From the NCBI RefSeq assembly GCF_014635025.1, contig NZ_BMCE01000002.1, positions 1,178,001-1,242,000 on the forward strand: a stretch of DNA of 64,000 bases, in the 5' to 3' direction. The first letter of the stretch is position 1. Each line of letters starts with the position of its first letter. This DNA comes from Fictibacillus barbaricus (GTDB lineage: Bacteria > Bacillota > Bacilli > Bacillales > Fictibacillaceae). The notes below the pieces were generated by a model. It made no database searches and was not told the origin of the DNA. It saw only the letters and a list, made by a program, of their open reading frames with translations. This document shows, piece by piece, positions 8,643 to 16,431 of this stretch. The translations under genes were made by a program, and so were the position numbers.

Positions 8643-8846
8643 TTAACGAAGTCCGCCAGATAGTTGAGATTGTGCTTGAGCGACAAGACGCTTTGTGATC
8701 TCACCACCTACAGATCCGTTAGCACGAGAAGTTGTATCTGGTCCAAGTTGTACACCGAACTCAGAAGCTATTTCATACTTCATTTGGTCAAGAGCTTGTT
8801 GAGCTCCAGGTACTACTAATTGGTTGTTGCTGTTGTTTCTAGCCAT
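8643..8846 (-). CDS. Alpha/beta-type small acid-soluble spore protein
   Basis: A 67-residue SASP that coats spore DNA and protects it from UV. It carries the germination-protease site YEIASEFGV, the block [19 protein letters not shown] and an N-terminal Asn/Gln-rich tail, all diagnostic. The start is ATG 8846 behind GGGAGGTG; the frame extends upstream only as a shadow. It is monocistronic. By family knowledge it would be made in the forespore under sigma-G, but I could not pick a convincing promoter here. Confidence 0.96.
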   Translation of the reverse strand: MARNNSNNQLVVPGAQQALDQMKYEIASEFGVQLGPDTTSRANGSVGGEITKRLVAQAQSQLSGGLR

Positions 8847-8914
8847 ATTTTTCACCTCCCTTAATGGGGTTATGTTTCCACTTTCTGTTACGGCATTTTG
8901 GTTTTTTAAAGAGG

Positions 8915-8939
8915 AGAGGACGATAAAATTTCGTCCTCT
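8915..8939. other. Perfect hairpin upstream of SASP gene
   Basis: AGAGGACGA and TCGTCCTCT form a nine-base stem with a seven-base loop about 70 bases before the SASP start. It may end a minus-strand transcript entering from upstream or lie in the SASP leader. The sequence does not decide. Confidence 0.5.
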
Positions 8940-9036
8940 GTGAAACAAATGGCAAACCTAGCTATTTGTTACCAATAGTGTTTTCCTAACGAGATAATCT
9001 TATTCATCTTTTTTTAAAGCCTGTAAAGATATACAA

Positions 9037-9070
9037 AAAAAGAGCAAATATAATTTGCTCTTTTTTTTTG
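9037..9070. terminator. Terminator hairpin
   Basis: GAGCAAAT and ATTTGCTC form a stem flanked by an A run on the left and a long T run on the right, so it can act on both strands. Confidence 0.7.
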
Positions 9071-9114
9071 CAGTTCGTATGGTATAATTATCCAAAATCT
9101 TAAGGAGAATGAAC

Positions 9115-9276
9115 TTGGATAACAGTATAGTATTTGCCTTTTTTCCACTTATAACTTTACTATTCTACATAGCACCTATCGTATTTATCGTTTGGTTCTT
9201 ATTAAGAATTCTTAAATTACAACGAGAGAAAAACGAAATCCTTAAAGATATCTCAGACAAGCTAACAAAACGATAA
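9115..9276 (+). CDS. Small single-pass membrane protein (53 aa)
   Basis: A TTG start at 9115 lies seven bases after AAGGAG; the ATG at 9109 is too close to that site. The product begins with two short hydrophobic stretches (SIVFAFFPLITLLFYIAPIV), then FIVWFLLRILKLQ, and ends in a charged helix EKNEILKDISDKLTKR. The layout, membrane segment plus basic amphipathic tail, recurs in small Bacillus membrane proteins of unknown role. A TATAAT box lies at 9083-9088. Confidence 0.65.
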   Translation: MDNSIVFAFFPLITLLFYIAPIVFIVWFLLRILKLQREKNEILKDISDKLTKR

Positions 9277-9292
9277 TAAATGGAAGTGGAAG

Positions 9293-9634
9293 CTACTTTA
9301 CCTCTTCAATAACTGATTCCCCTTCACTCTGATCAGCATCAGTCCACTTCCATTTTTCATGAAGTCTGATTCTTCCGTCAGACAGCGTCTCGGGTGTCGA
9401 AACGCATTCGCCGCCTCTAATATCACCTTCTTTGTTCACATGATTGTATCTGAATCGTAAAATACCATCGTCGCTTACAATTCCAATTAGTGTCCCTTTT
9501 ATAATTTCTCCACCACCGTATGTAGCTGATATAATGTTCCCTTCCTGTTTGTAGTGAAATGTTGTTTTAGAAGACACCTCCCCATTTGCGGTATTTTGAA
9601 CAGAAACAAATGTTTTACCTTCATAATAAGCCAA
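9293..9634 (-). CDS. Small beta-rich conserved protein (often misnamed N-acetylglutamate synthase)
   Basis: A 113-residue soluble protein made almost wholly of predicted beta strands, with the conserved runs [16 protein letters not shown] and [11 protein letters not shown]. Relatives in bacilli are frequently labelled N-acetylglutamate synthase, but there is no acetyltransferase fold visible and I regard that name as unsupported. TTG 9634 is preferred because AGGAGG lies seven bases upstream; the upstream in-frame ATG would overlap AT-rich spacer. Confidence 0.72.
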   Translation of the reverse strand: MAYYEGKTFVSVQNTANGEVSSKTTFHYKQEGNIISATYGGGEIIKGTLIGIVSDDGILRFRYNHVNKEGDIRGGECVSTPETLSDGRIRLHEKWKWTDADQSEGESVIEEVK

Positions 9635-9781
9635 TATACACCCTCCTATTTTTAAAATATTCAAATAACTTAACACATCCATTTACTTTTTTCCAATTAA
9701 AAGGCCTTACTAGGTTTAAAGTTATATATACAACTTTTCTCGGCATATAGTTGGGAGATCGCATCGGAGGGAGATCATTCC

Positions 9782-10435
9782 ATGTATAATCACTTAATTC
9801 CGCTGCAAAAGAGACACTATACGGCCGCAAGTGATGTATTAACGAATTCTTTTATTGACAATCCCATGTTTGTTTACTTCTTTCCTGTACCTCAAAAAAG
9901 GAGAAAGATCTTAAAGATGACATTTCCAATCGTGATTCAGGTCCTTCAGTCAAACGGACGACTGTATGTTACTTCTGAAAATGTGGAGGGGCTCTTTTGT
10001 GTAACGCGTCATGGTGAGAAAACAAAGATTGGCAAGCTCTTTCTGGCATTTGCAGCGTGTGTTTTTCGTCTTCCGCAGTTCTTCTTTCACCTGTCTTTTG
10101 TGGAATTCATGAGAAAAGCAAGCCGCTTACAGCCTGCGAATGCAACTCTCTCTTATTATAAGAAAAATTTCAATGACTTTTTGATGGTCGATTCAGTATG
10201 TGTGGATCCTGCCCACAGGCATCAAGGGCATATGACCGAAATGATGAAAGCAGCCGTGGCAGAGACAAAGAGAAGCAAGACTTTCTGTTTGCTGCAAACT
10301 GAGACCATTCAAAATGTAAGGATCTATCAGCATCTTGGCTTTTCGCTGGTTAAAGAAGTGAAGAGTGATCAGATTCCTTTCTCAACGTATGTGCTTATTT
10401 ATGATCCTTTTGGAATTACAAATGTAGTTACTTAA
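9782..10435 (+). CDS. GNAT family N-acetyltransferase
   Basis: A 217-residue GNAT protein. The acetyl-CoA-binding motif A is DSVCVDPAHRHQGHMTEMM, followed by a late strand and the YQHLGF motif. The N-terminal half has a hydrophobic helical region (LFLAFAACVFRLPQFFFHL) often seen in this subgroup. The substrate is unknown. CGGAGGGAG precedes the ATG. It stands alone and lies just upstream of the c-di-GMP riboswitch. Confidence 0.85.
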   Translation: MYNHLIPLQKRHYTAASDVLTNSFIDNPMFVYFFPVPQKRRKILKMTFPIVIQVLQSNGRLYVTSENVEGLFCVTRHGEKTKIGKLFLAFAACVFRLPQFFFHLSFVEFMRKASRLQPANATLSYYKKNFNDFLMVDSVCVDPAHRHQGHMTEMMKAAVAETKRSKTFCLLQTETIQNVRIYQHLGFSLVKEVKSDQIPFSTYVLIYDPFGITNVVT

Positions 10436-10494
10436 TGTGCTCTTTAATTAAAAAGCTGCCCTTCCACTTCCGATATATCTTATAAGAATAAAAT

Positions 10495-10590
10495 TTTGAA
10501 AAAGGCAAACTTCTCCGAAAGGAAAGGACGCAAAGCCATGAGCCTAACCGCTGAAAGTAAGCGTATGGTCGTCAGGTTGCCAAGGCTCTT
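10495..10590 (+). ncRNA. Cyclic di-GMP-I (GEMM) riboswitch
   Basis: The aptamer signature is present in order: AGGCAAAC, a GAAA tetraloop hairpin, GGACGCAAAGCC, GAGCCTAA and CAGGTTGCC closing the first stem. Aligned on GCAAAC, the ligand-contacting G (G20 of the Vc2 RNA) appears retained, which favours c-di-GMP over cGAMP; this is inferred by eye. No U-tract terminator follows; a small AGC-TTCG-GCT hairpin precedes the ribosome site at 10614-10622, so control may be translational. Confidence 0.88.
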
Positions 10591-10628
10591 CTTTCCCGAG
10601 CTTCGGCTATCAAAAGGAGGGCTATTTG

Positions 10629-11501
10629 GTGAAGACAAAGATTGCGGTTTTATTTGTATTTATGTTGATCGTCGTTGGAGGTACGACAATGAAAACAGAA
10701 GCATTTTTTCAAAAAGATCGTGCAACTTGGCTTTGGAATCCATGGATTATTGTAAATGACGAGAGTGGTACTCTTGCTTTTCTAGAAAGTAAACAGCTGA
10801 CCAAAGTGTATGTACAGATTGACCGTGATGTTCCAATGAACGTCTATCGAAGTTTTATAGAGAAAGCTGCCACTAATGGCATGAAGGTTTATGCACTCGA
10901 TGGATCACCGCAGTGGGTGGCACCTAAAGGTTATTTAAGCCAGGATCAACTGATGAATTGGCTTGGCAGTTATCAAAACGGCTCGACTTCTTTGCAACAA
11001 TTTTCAGGTATCCACCTTGATGTTGAACCATATCTGTATAGTGGATGGGCAAACAACCGTGCTGAAACAGTGAAATCTTATCAATCTTTGCTGACTCGTG
11101 CTAAAGAAGATTCAGATGCATTGAACCTTCAGCTTGAAGCAGATCTTCCTTTTTGGTTTGATGAGATTTCTTATAAAAATATTTACGGAAGAGGAATTCT
11201 AGCTGAATGGGTGATCAGCAAGACGAACAGCGTGACGCTCATGGCTTACCGAGATTCTTCTTCAATGATTATAGACTTAGTTAAAAATGAAGTGGCGTAT
11301 AGCAGCAAGTATGGAAAAAACCTATTAGTTGGTGTAGAAACGGGACAAACGAATGAGGGAAATCAGATCACCTTTTTTGAGGAAGGTGAAAACTACATGA
11401 ACCAACAGTTGGCTGCCGTTACGGGGTACTATACTGGGCATGCTGGTTTTGGTGGAGTTGCCATTCATCATGTTGGAAGCTGGGTGACCATGAAGCCATA
11501 A
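10629..11501 (+). CDS. Secreted TIM-barrel-like protein under c-di-GMP riboswitch
   Basis: About 290 residues with a signal peptide ending near TEA-FF. The mature part alternates strands and helices like a TIM barrel. GIHLDVEPY near residue 132, EADLPFW, VTLMAYRD and LLVGVETG resemble the strand-end acidic motifs of glycosidase-like barrels. No named family is recognised. AAGGAGGG precedes GTG 10629; a TTG three bases earlier is possible. The upstream riboswitch implies control by c-di-GMP, which suggests a role in biofilm or surface behaviour (inference). Confidence 0.8.
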   Translation: MKTKIAVLFVFMLIVVGGTTMKTEAFFQKDRATWLWNPWIIVNDESGTLAFLESKQLTKVYVQIDRDVPMNVYRSFIEKAATNGMKVYALDGSPQWVAPKGYLSQDQLMNWLGSYQNGSTSLQQFSGIHLDVEPYLYSGWANNRAETVKSYQSLLTRAKEDSDALNLQLEADLPFWFDEISYKNIYGRGILAEWVISKTNSVTLMAYRDSSSMIIDLVKNEVAYSSKYGKNLLVGVETGQTNEGNQITFFEEGENYMNQQLAAVTGYYTGHAGFGGVAIHHVGSWVTMKP

Positions 11502-11517
11502 ATAGTGTGGGAGTAAA

Positions 11518-11549
11518 GGGCTGCCTCAAAATGTGCAGTCCCTTTTTTG
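11518..11549 (+). terminator. Terminator
   Basis: GGGCTGC and GCAGTCCC pair and are followed by TTTTTTG. It ends the riboswitch-controlled gene. Confidence 0.82.
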
Positions 11550-11559
11550 TTCTATTTCA

Positions 11560-11596
11560 TAAAATAAAGTCCCACTTTCCATGAGAAAGCAGGACC
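11560..11596 (-). terminator. Terminator of the Fur-box operon
   Basis: GTCCTGCTTTC and GAAAGTGGGAC pair on the minus strand and are followed by a T-rich tract. It directly follows the ATPase stop codon and marks the likely operon end. Confidence 0.72.
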
Positions 11597-12319
11597 TTAA
11601 TCATCTTTTAGCAGCTCTGACATGAACTTACTTCTGTTGTTTAAAAAGTACTTGGTAACTTGATAATGGTCTGTTGTTTCATAATCAATCCTACTAATTT
11701 GATCTCCATCAAAGCTTAGAATATCTGCATCTGGAAACCCTAAAAGAATAGGAGAATGTGTGGCAATAATAAACTGTGTATCTCCGTTCAAAGTTAGATC
11801 ATGAATAATCCTCAAGAAGGTCAATTGTCTTGATGGTGAAAGTGCGGCTTCAGGTTCATCTAACAGATAGATCGACTTTCCTCGAAAACGATGTAAAAAC
11901 AAAGATAAAAAAGATTCCCCATGAGATTGTTGATGCAGGGATCTGCCGCCATAATCTTTAAAACCTGTATTGTCGATCTCATCGATATGCGTCGCAAAAT
12001 TATAGAAAGATTCCGCACGCAAAAAGAAGCCATTCGTTATTTTTGGCATCCACGAAAGCCTTACATACTTCCCTAATTCAGATTCTGAAGCATAAACATC
12101 GTACATGTTGTTCCGGCCACCGCCAGCAGTGTTAAACTCACATTTATCAGCAATGGCTTCTAACAATGTTGATTTTCCTGTCCCATTTTCTCCTGCAAAA
12201 AAAGTAACTTTCTTTTCTAATGAGATTTCATTCAAATTCTTAATAGAAGGTATAGTAAACGGATAGGATTTAAAAGATGTGATATTCTCACGTAAAAGCG
12301 TTATTCGCCTTAAAAACAT
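11597..12319 (-). CDS. AAA-type predicted ATPase (COG3910-like)
   Basis: A 240-residue P-loop ATPase of the RecF/ABC-like group. Walker A is FFAGENGTGKSTLLEAI near 41-56, the signature-like segment QQSHGESFLSLF lies near 130, and Walker B is IYLLDEPEAALSPSRQ near 150, followed by the switch THSPILLGFPDADI. It is soluble with no added domain. It begins 29 bases after the esterase, behind GGGTGATC, and is followed by a terminator, so it is probably the third gene of the Fur-box operon. Its partner is not evident. Confidence 0.85.
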   Translation of the reverse strand: MFLRRITLLRENITSFKSYPFTIPSIKNLNEISLEKKVTFFAGENGTGKSTLLEAIADKCEFNTAGGGRNNMYDVYASESELGKYVRLSWMPKITNGFFLRAESFYNFATHIDEIDNTGFKDYGGRSLHQQSHGESFLSLFLHRFRGKSIYLLDEPEAALSPSRQLTFLRIIHDLTLNGDTQFIIATHSPILLGFPDADILSFDGDQISRIDYETTDHYQVTKYFLNNRSKFMSELLKDD

Positions 12320-12348
12320 TCAGATCACCCAAAAACAGTATATCAAAA

Positions 12349-13314
12349 TTACTCTATATATAACATTTCTCTAAGTTTCTTCGTTATTTCAATCAGTGCT
12401 TTCCTCGCTTCATCACTAGTGCCAATCATATTGATAAAACTATGGACCATATTTTCAAAATGCAAGTGTTCCACCTTTACCTCGTCCTCTCTTAACCGAT
12501 CGACAAACGATAGACCTTCTTCACGGAGAGGATCAAAATCAGCTGTAACCAGCAGCGTTTCTGGTAAATCCTTCGTACAAGAAACTTGTAGAGGTGAAGC
12601 GAATGTCTCTCTCCCCTGTGTTGGGTCTTTCAAGTAGTGACCCCAAAACCATTTCATCTTTTCCGTCGTTAGGTTAAACTGGTAATTTGCTCTATAAGAT
12701 AAGGTGTCAAAATTGTAATCCAATACAGGGGTAATTAAGAATTGATGAGATAATTTAAATTCTTCATCTTCTCTATAATAGATAGCGGTTGCAGCAGCAA
12801 GGTTTCCGCCAGAGCTCTCACCACCTACCAAGATTCGAGTGGAGTCCCCATTTAACTTTTTGACATGTTGAAATGCCCACCTTACTGAATCTATGGCATC
12901 TAAAAACGCTGCTGGATACTTATGTTCCGGTGCTAACCGATATGCGACCGAAACGACAACAATACCAGCCTCTTTTGAAAAGTAACGGCAAACATGATCT
13001 GAACTGTCTAGGTCTCCGAATACCCAGCCGCCGCCATGAAAATACACAAGAACCGGAAAAGGACCTTCACCATCAGGTGTGTAGATGCGTATCGGTATCT
13101 CATGTTTCAAAGTAGCTTTGATGTATGTATTCTCGATGGTTACACCATCCACTTGAACAGTTGTAAAAAATTCTCTAGCTATTTTGTAATAGTGTCTCGA
13201 TTGCTCAGGTGTTAACAGATCGATTGGCGGATGATTAAGCTCCATCATCTTTTTACTAATGGAATGAAGCAACGCTACTATTTGCGGATCTACCGCTGCT
13301 CGTACATTTATCAT
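12349..13314 (-). CDS. HSL-family alpha/beta-hydrolase (esterase)
   Basis: A 321-residue esterase of the hormone-sensitive-lipase family. The oxyanion motif HGGGWVFG near 93, nucleophile elbow GGESSGG near 164, acid in DFDPLREEG and histidine in NMVHSF are all in the expected order. It has no signal peptide. Its ATG overlaps the stop of the acetyltransferase gene in ATGA, indicating coupled translation. Its place behind a Fur box suggests it acts on a siderophore or acyl-siderophore (inference); general ester hydrolysis is the safer call. Confidence 0.9.
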   Translation of the reverse strand: MINVRAAVDPQIVALLHSISKKMMELNHPPIDLLTPEQSRHYYKIAREFFTTVQVDGVTIENTYIKATLKHEIPIRIYTPDGEGPFPVLVYFHGGGWVFGDLDSSDHVCRYFSKEAGIVVVSVAYRLAPEHKYPAAFLDAIDSVRWAFQHVKKLNGDSTRILVGGESSGGNLAAATAIYYREDEEFKLSHQFLITPVLDYNFDTLSYRANYQFNLTTEKMKWFWGHYLKDPTQGRETFASPLQVSCTKDLPETLLVTADFDPLREEGLSFVDRLREDEVKVEHLHFENMVHSFINMIGTSDEARKALIEITKKLREMLYIE

Positions 13315-13949
13315 AGAATCTTGTTCCTTGTATTCGTCACTGAATTCATTATTTCTACATGAATATTCTTCTCTTTTAATCTACTCTCCACAGATTGCCT
13401 TTCTCCCACTATTAACATCGCCTTTTTATTTGGTAAGTCAATCTGTCCTAACACTTGACCCCCAAGTTCTTTTAAGATCGGTATGACGATCCGGTTTCGA
13501 ATGTCTGGTTCCCCTATGATTCTTTTTGCTCCATACCTGTGAAATAAAAAGATAATCATGCTTCTGATAATAGAAAGTCCGTCTTCCTTATTCAAAAAGC
13601 GGCGTGGTCCAACCAGCAGGTGCATGCCTAGATCACCTTGCTGATATTCATAATAATCCTTGATCGGATCTTCTTTAATTGAGTAGGCGATCAGATAACA
13701 AACCGGGGTACCATTAAACGTTCCCATGTAAACCTCTTTATGTTCTGCAGCTATGGAGTTGTGAAGCCATTCTTTGAACTCACCCATTGGAAGATTCAGC
13801 TTCCAAAACGGTGCGATGTGACGTTCATGCATCCATTCATAAAGCAGTTCTAAGTCAAGTTCAAAATCAACTGGACGGAATGTAAACCGCTCCATACCAT
13901 CCTCTTTTATAACCTGAAAATCGGTTTCATTCATTTCTGAACCAATCAT
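13311..13949 (-). CDS. Siderophore-type GNAT acetyltransferase (IucB/AlcB-like)
   Basis: A 212-residue acetyltransferase of the siderophore-biosynthesis GNAT family. Features include YEWMHERHIAPFW near 40, the GDLGMHLLVGPRRFLNKEDG acyl-CoA-binding block and GEPDIRNRIVIPILKELGG, characteristic of hydroxylysine/N6-hydroxy-amine acetylases such as IucB and RhbD. No siderophore synthetase lies nearby, so it may serve a distant pathway. GGGGGAAAG precedes the ATG. It is the first gene after a consensus promoter and a perfect Fur box. Confidence 0.85.
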   Translation of the reverse strand: MIGSEMNETDFQVIKEDGMERFTFRPVDFELDLELLYEWMHERHIAPFWKLNLPMGEFKEWLHNSIAAEHKEVYMGTFNGTPVCYLIAYSIKEDPIKDYYEYQQGDLGMHLLVGPRRFLNKEDGLSIIRSMIIFLFHRYGAKRIIGEPDIRNRIVIPILKELGGQVLGQIDLPNKKAMLIVGERQSVESRLKEKNIHVEIMNSVTNTRNKIL

Positions 13950-13971
13950 AAAACTTTCCCCCTGATAAACA

Positions 13972-13990
13972 ATTGATAATGATTATCAAT
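13972..13990 (-). promoter_or_regulatory. Fur box
   Basis: ATTGATAATGATTATCAAT is a perfect 9-1-9 inverted repeat and matches the Fur consensus. It lies just downstream of the -10 box of the acetyltransferase promoter, where bound Fur would block transcription when iron is plentiful. Confidence 0.92.
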
Positions 13991-14003
13991 ATCATTTTAT
14001 TTG

Positions 14004-14033
14004 ATTATAAAAATATACAATGACCCCTGTCAA
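14004..14033 (-). promoter_or_regulatory. Sigma-A promoter of the Fur-box operon
   Basis: On the minus strand TTGACA (14033-14028) and TATAAT (14009-14004) are perfect consensus boxes separated by 18 bases. A start point near 13997 places the Fur box over the initial transcribed region. Confidence 0.8.
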
Positions 14034-14210
14034 TCATTCTTTCTGCCTATCCCTGGGTTAGCAAATATTCCATAATGGCTTATTAGTTATTTAAGTGATA
14101 AACTATTTTCTTGGCTGCACTTTCTTTTTTTATTATTTATTTAACTATGTGAACAATCTGATTATTCTGCTTCACTCTCAAACTGTGGTAATTAGTTAAG
14201 GAGGACTTCT

Positions 14211-15677
14211 ATGAGAAAACAAATCATGACCGCTCTATTGCTTGTAACCGTTCTTGCTGCTATGGAAGGAACCATAGTCAGTACAGCGGTACCTAGAATT
14301 ACGAGTGATCTTTCAGGAATCGAGCTTGTCAGCTGGGTATACGCGGTCTATATGCTTGCCACCGCGGTTTCTACCCCAATCTACGGAAAGCTTGCCGACT
14401 TATTTGGCCGAAAAAAAGTCATTCTTGCGGGTATTATTCTTTTCTTAATCGGGTCTGCTCTTTGCGGGATCGCGATGTCGATGGAGCAGCTGATCTTCTA
14501 CCGTGCGATTCAGGGTCTAGGTGCCGGCGCTGTTATGCCGATCACCATGACCATCATTGGTGACCTTTATTCAGAGGCGAAGGACCGAGCGAAAGCACAA
14601 GGCTGGATCTCAGCGGTTTGGGGGGTTGCCGGTGTGTTAGGTCCTTTAATGGGTGGATTCCTCGTTGACACTTTATCCTGGCGTTATATCTTTTTCTTAA
14701 ATATTCCTTTTGGTCTTGTGGCCTTTTTCATGCTTATCGCAAACTATAAAGAGAATCTGACAAAAGGGAAACCTTACATTGACTATTGGGGAGCTGTTAC
14801 TTTTTCTATTGGAACGATCGCCTTCTTATATGCGTTGTTAACAGGGAGCCAAACACAAGACTGGGGCAATCCGATGATCCTTAGCCTTTTTGCAGTTGCC
14901 GTCCTATTTTTTGTGGGGTTTGTCTCGATTGAGAAAAAATCGCCTGAGCCGCTCATTCCACTCAACCTTTTTTCAAACAAAAGTGTTTTGATCGTAAATT
15001 CATTAACGTTGATTTCAGGTGCTGTCGTCATCTGTCTCACGATCTATTTACCGATCTGGAGTCAGGGAGTTATGGGAAAAACGGCTACTCAAGCCGGATT
15101 CGTACTGATGCCGCTACCGGTTATGTGGACGCTTGGTTCGTTAGTCGCTGGCAACCTGATAGGAAAGTTGAAGGATAACTGGATCATTACACTTGGAATC
15201 AGTGTTGTTAGTGGAGCATCACTCATTTTCTATTTGTTAGATGCACATTCTCCAACGTTCTTAATCTATGTTGCTTCAGGCGTGTTAGGCCTTGGGATGG
15301 GCCTCATTACACCGATCTACATGCTGATCATCCAAGCTTCTGTACCTTCGAACAAACGCGGAGTAGCAGTAGCATCCAACACCTTTACGAACACGTTCAG
15401 TCAAACGCTTGGCTCAGCCGTGTTCGGTACGATCTTTAACTTAATCACGCTATCAAAAGCTGAAAAAGCTGGACAAGATCTTGATCTTAATGCTTCCTTT
15501 GAACATGGCGGAGATCTTCCTACAGGGCAGCTTGCACAGCTTCAAGAGATCGTCGCATCCGGTATTCACGCGATTTATGGTGTGATGCTCGTACTTACGA
15601 TTGTTGGAATCGGGCTCTCCTTCCTTCTTTTAAAACATAGGGAGCAGTCAACTCCAACGGCCATCCCAATAAAATAA
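14211..15677 (+). CDS. MFS drug exporter, DHA2 (EmrB/QacA) family, 14 helices
   Basis: A 488-residue proton antiporter. The family motifs are seen: D/E-rich first helix MEGTIVSTAVPRI, motif A GKLADLFGRKKVI, motif B FYRAIQGLGAGAVMP and motif C GVAGVLGPLMGG. Length fits 14 transmembrane segments. GGAGG precedes the ATG. It is divergent from the Fur-box operon; whether it exports a siderophore or a drug cannot be told from sequence, and the Fur box is over 200 bases away. Confidence 0.9.
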   Translation: MRKQIMTALLLVTVLAAMEGTIVSTAVPRITSDLSGIELVSWVYAVYMLATAVSTPIYGKLADLFGRKKVILAGIILFLIGSALCGIAMSMEQLIFYRAIQGLGAGAVMPITMTIIGDLYSEAKDRAKAQGWISAVWGVAGVLGPLMGGFLVDTLSWRYIFFLNIPFGLVAFFMLIANYKENLTKGKPYIDYWGAVTFSIGTIAFLYALLTGSQTQDWGNPMILSLFAVAVLFFVGFVSIEKKSPEPLIPLNLFSNKSVLIVNSLTLISGAVVICLTIYLPIWSQGVMGKTATQAGFVLMPLPVMWTLGSLVAGNLIGKLKDNWIITLGISVVSGASLIFYLLDAHSPTFLIYVASGVLGLGMGLITPIYMLIIQASVPSNKRGVAVASNTFTNTFSQTLGSAVFGTIFNLITLSKAEKAGQDLDLNASFEHGGDLPTGQLAQLQEIVASGIHAIYGVMLVLTIVGIGLSFLLLKHREQSTPTAIPIK

Positions 15678-15772
15678 AAAAGTGGCCATTTAACGGGTTC
15701 TGTTTTGGTGTACAAAAAGTAAAACAACAAAAAAAAGCAAACCGAAATAACACTGCAAATGAATATGTATAG

Positions 15773-15812
15773 CATCAAAAAGCGACCAGACACTTTGTCT
15801 GGTCCTTTTTGA
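15773..15812 (+). terminator. Terminator of the MFS gene
   Basis: GACCAGACA and TGTCTGGTC form a strong stem flanked by symmetrical A and T runs (ATCAAAAAG and CTTTTTGAT), so it can work in both directions. Confidence 0.82.
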
Positions 15813-15947
15813 TATCCTATTCTATTAAAGCACCATTTAGTGAAGAACAAGAAAAAGGGAAAGCGATAGCAGCCCTATTGATGCTAAATTTCACTCTTAA
15901 ATAATTCAATTTCTTGATTTAAAATTTCTATTATCATTTATCCAAAA

Positions 15948-15996
15948 TAAAAAAGGATTATCAAATTCCCAGTTTTACTGGGTTTTATGACAATCC
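15948..15996 (-). terminator. Terminator
   Basis: GGATT...CCCAGT pairs with ACTGGG...AATCC on the minus strand, followed by TTTTTT. It ends the 99-aa gene. Confidence 0.78.
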
Positions 15997-16005
15997 ATTA
16001 GTTAA

Positions 16006-16305
16006 TTATCGATTATTAAAATAAACGGATAATGCATCTCTCAAATTTTCGGTGTCTTCATTTGTTTTTATTATATAGTGGTCACCTTCTAATGAAGAGG
16101 AAAAATTATGAATTCCTTGAATTTGTAAAAAGTCGTCTACATCTGAAAGTTTTTCACCAGCATTCTTTAATGTTTTATGTCCGACAAAATTATCATTTAC
16201 ATACACTTCATATGTATCCTCATTTAATTTCACACCGTTCTGTAAATCCAGCTTTCCTCCTGATAGTGGAAATAGATAATTGTCATTCGGATTGTCGGTA
16301 TTCAC
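16006..16305 (-). CDS. Hypothetical protein (99 aa)
   Basis: A 99-residue acidic soluble protein starting at a GTG behind GGAGGGAACC. It contains YEVYVNDNFVGHKTLK and HYIIKTNEDTENLRDALSVYF, suggesting a small alpha/beta fold, and no signal or membrane segment. I do not recognise the family. It is a single-gene unit with its own terminator. Confidence 0.7.
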   Translation of the reverse strand: MNTDNPNDNYLFPLSGGKLDLQNGVKLNEDTYEVYVNDNFVGHKTLKNAGEKLSDVDDFLQIQGIHNFSSSLEGDHYIIKTNEDTENLRDALSVYFNNR

Positions 16306-16431
16306 TTAGGTTCCCTCCATTCATTTTATATTGATACGTTTTCCCTAATAGAGAAAAAATATTTACCTCCAGAGGTGAAGATGTTTTTTACTCAAATCAA
16401 TGAATGGTTTAAAAAAGTAAACGGATAACGT

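Larger units (their letters stand above)
15678..16005. other. Intergenic region with two terminators
   Basis: The 328 bases between the MFS gene and the convergent 99-aa gene hold the two terminators listed separately. The rest is AT-rich and contains no start with a ribosome site that I can support. Confidence 0.6.

Noticed and set aside
10496-10759. Plus-strand frame covering the c-di-GMP aptamer
   Set aside because: It overlaps the riboswitch and the start of the secreted protein gene in another frame; no ribosome site.
16381-16428. 15-codon frame after GAGGTGAAG
   Set aside because: Very short, with the ribosome site too close to the ATG, and nothing else supports it.
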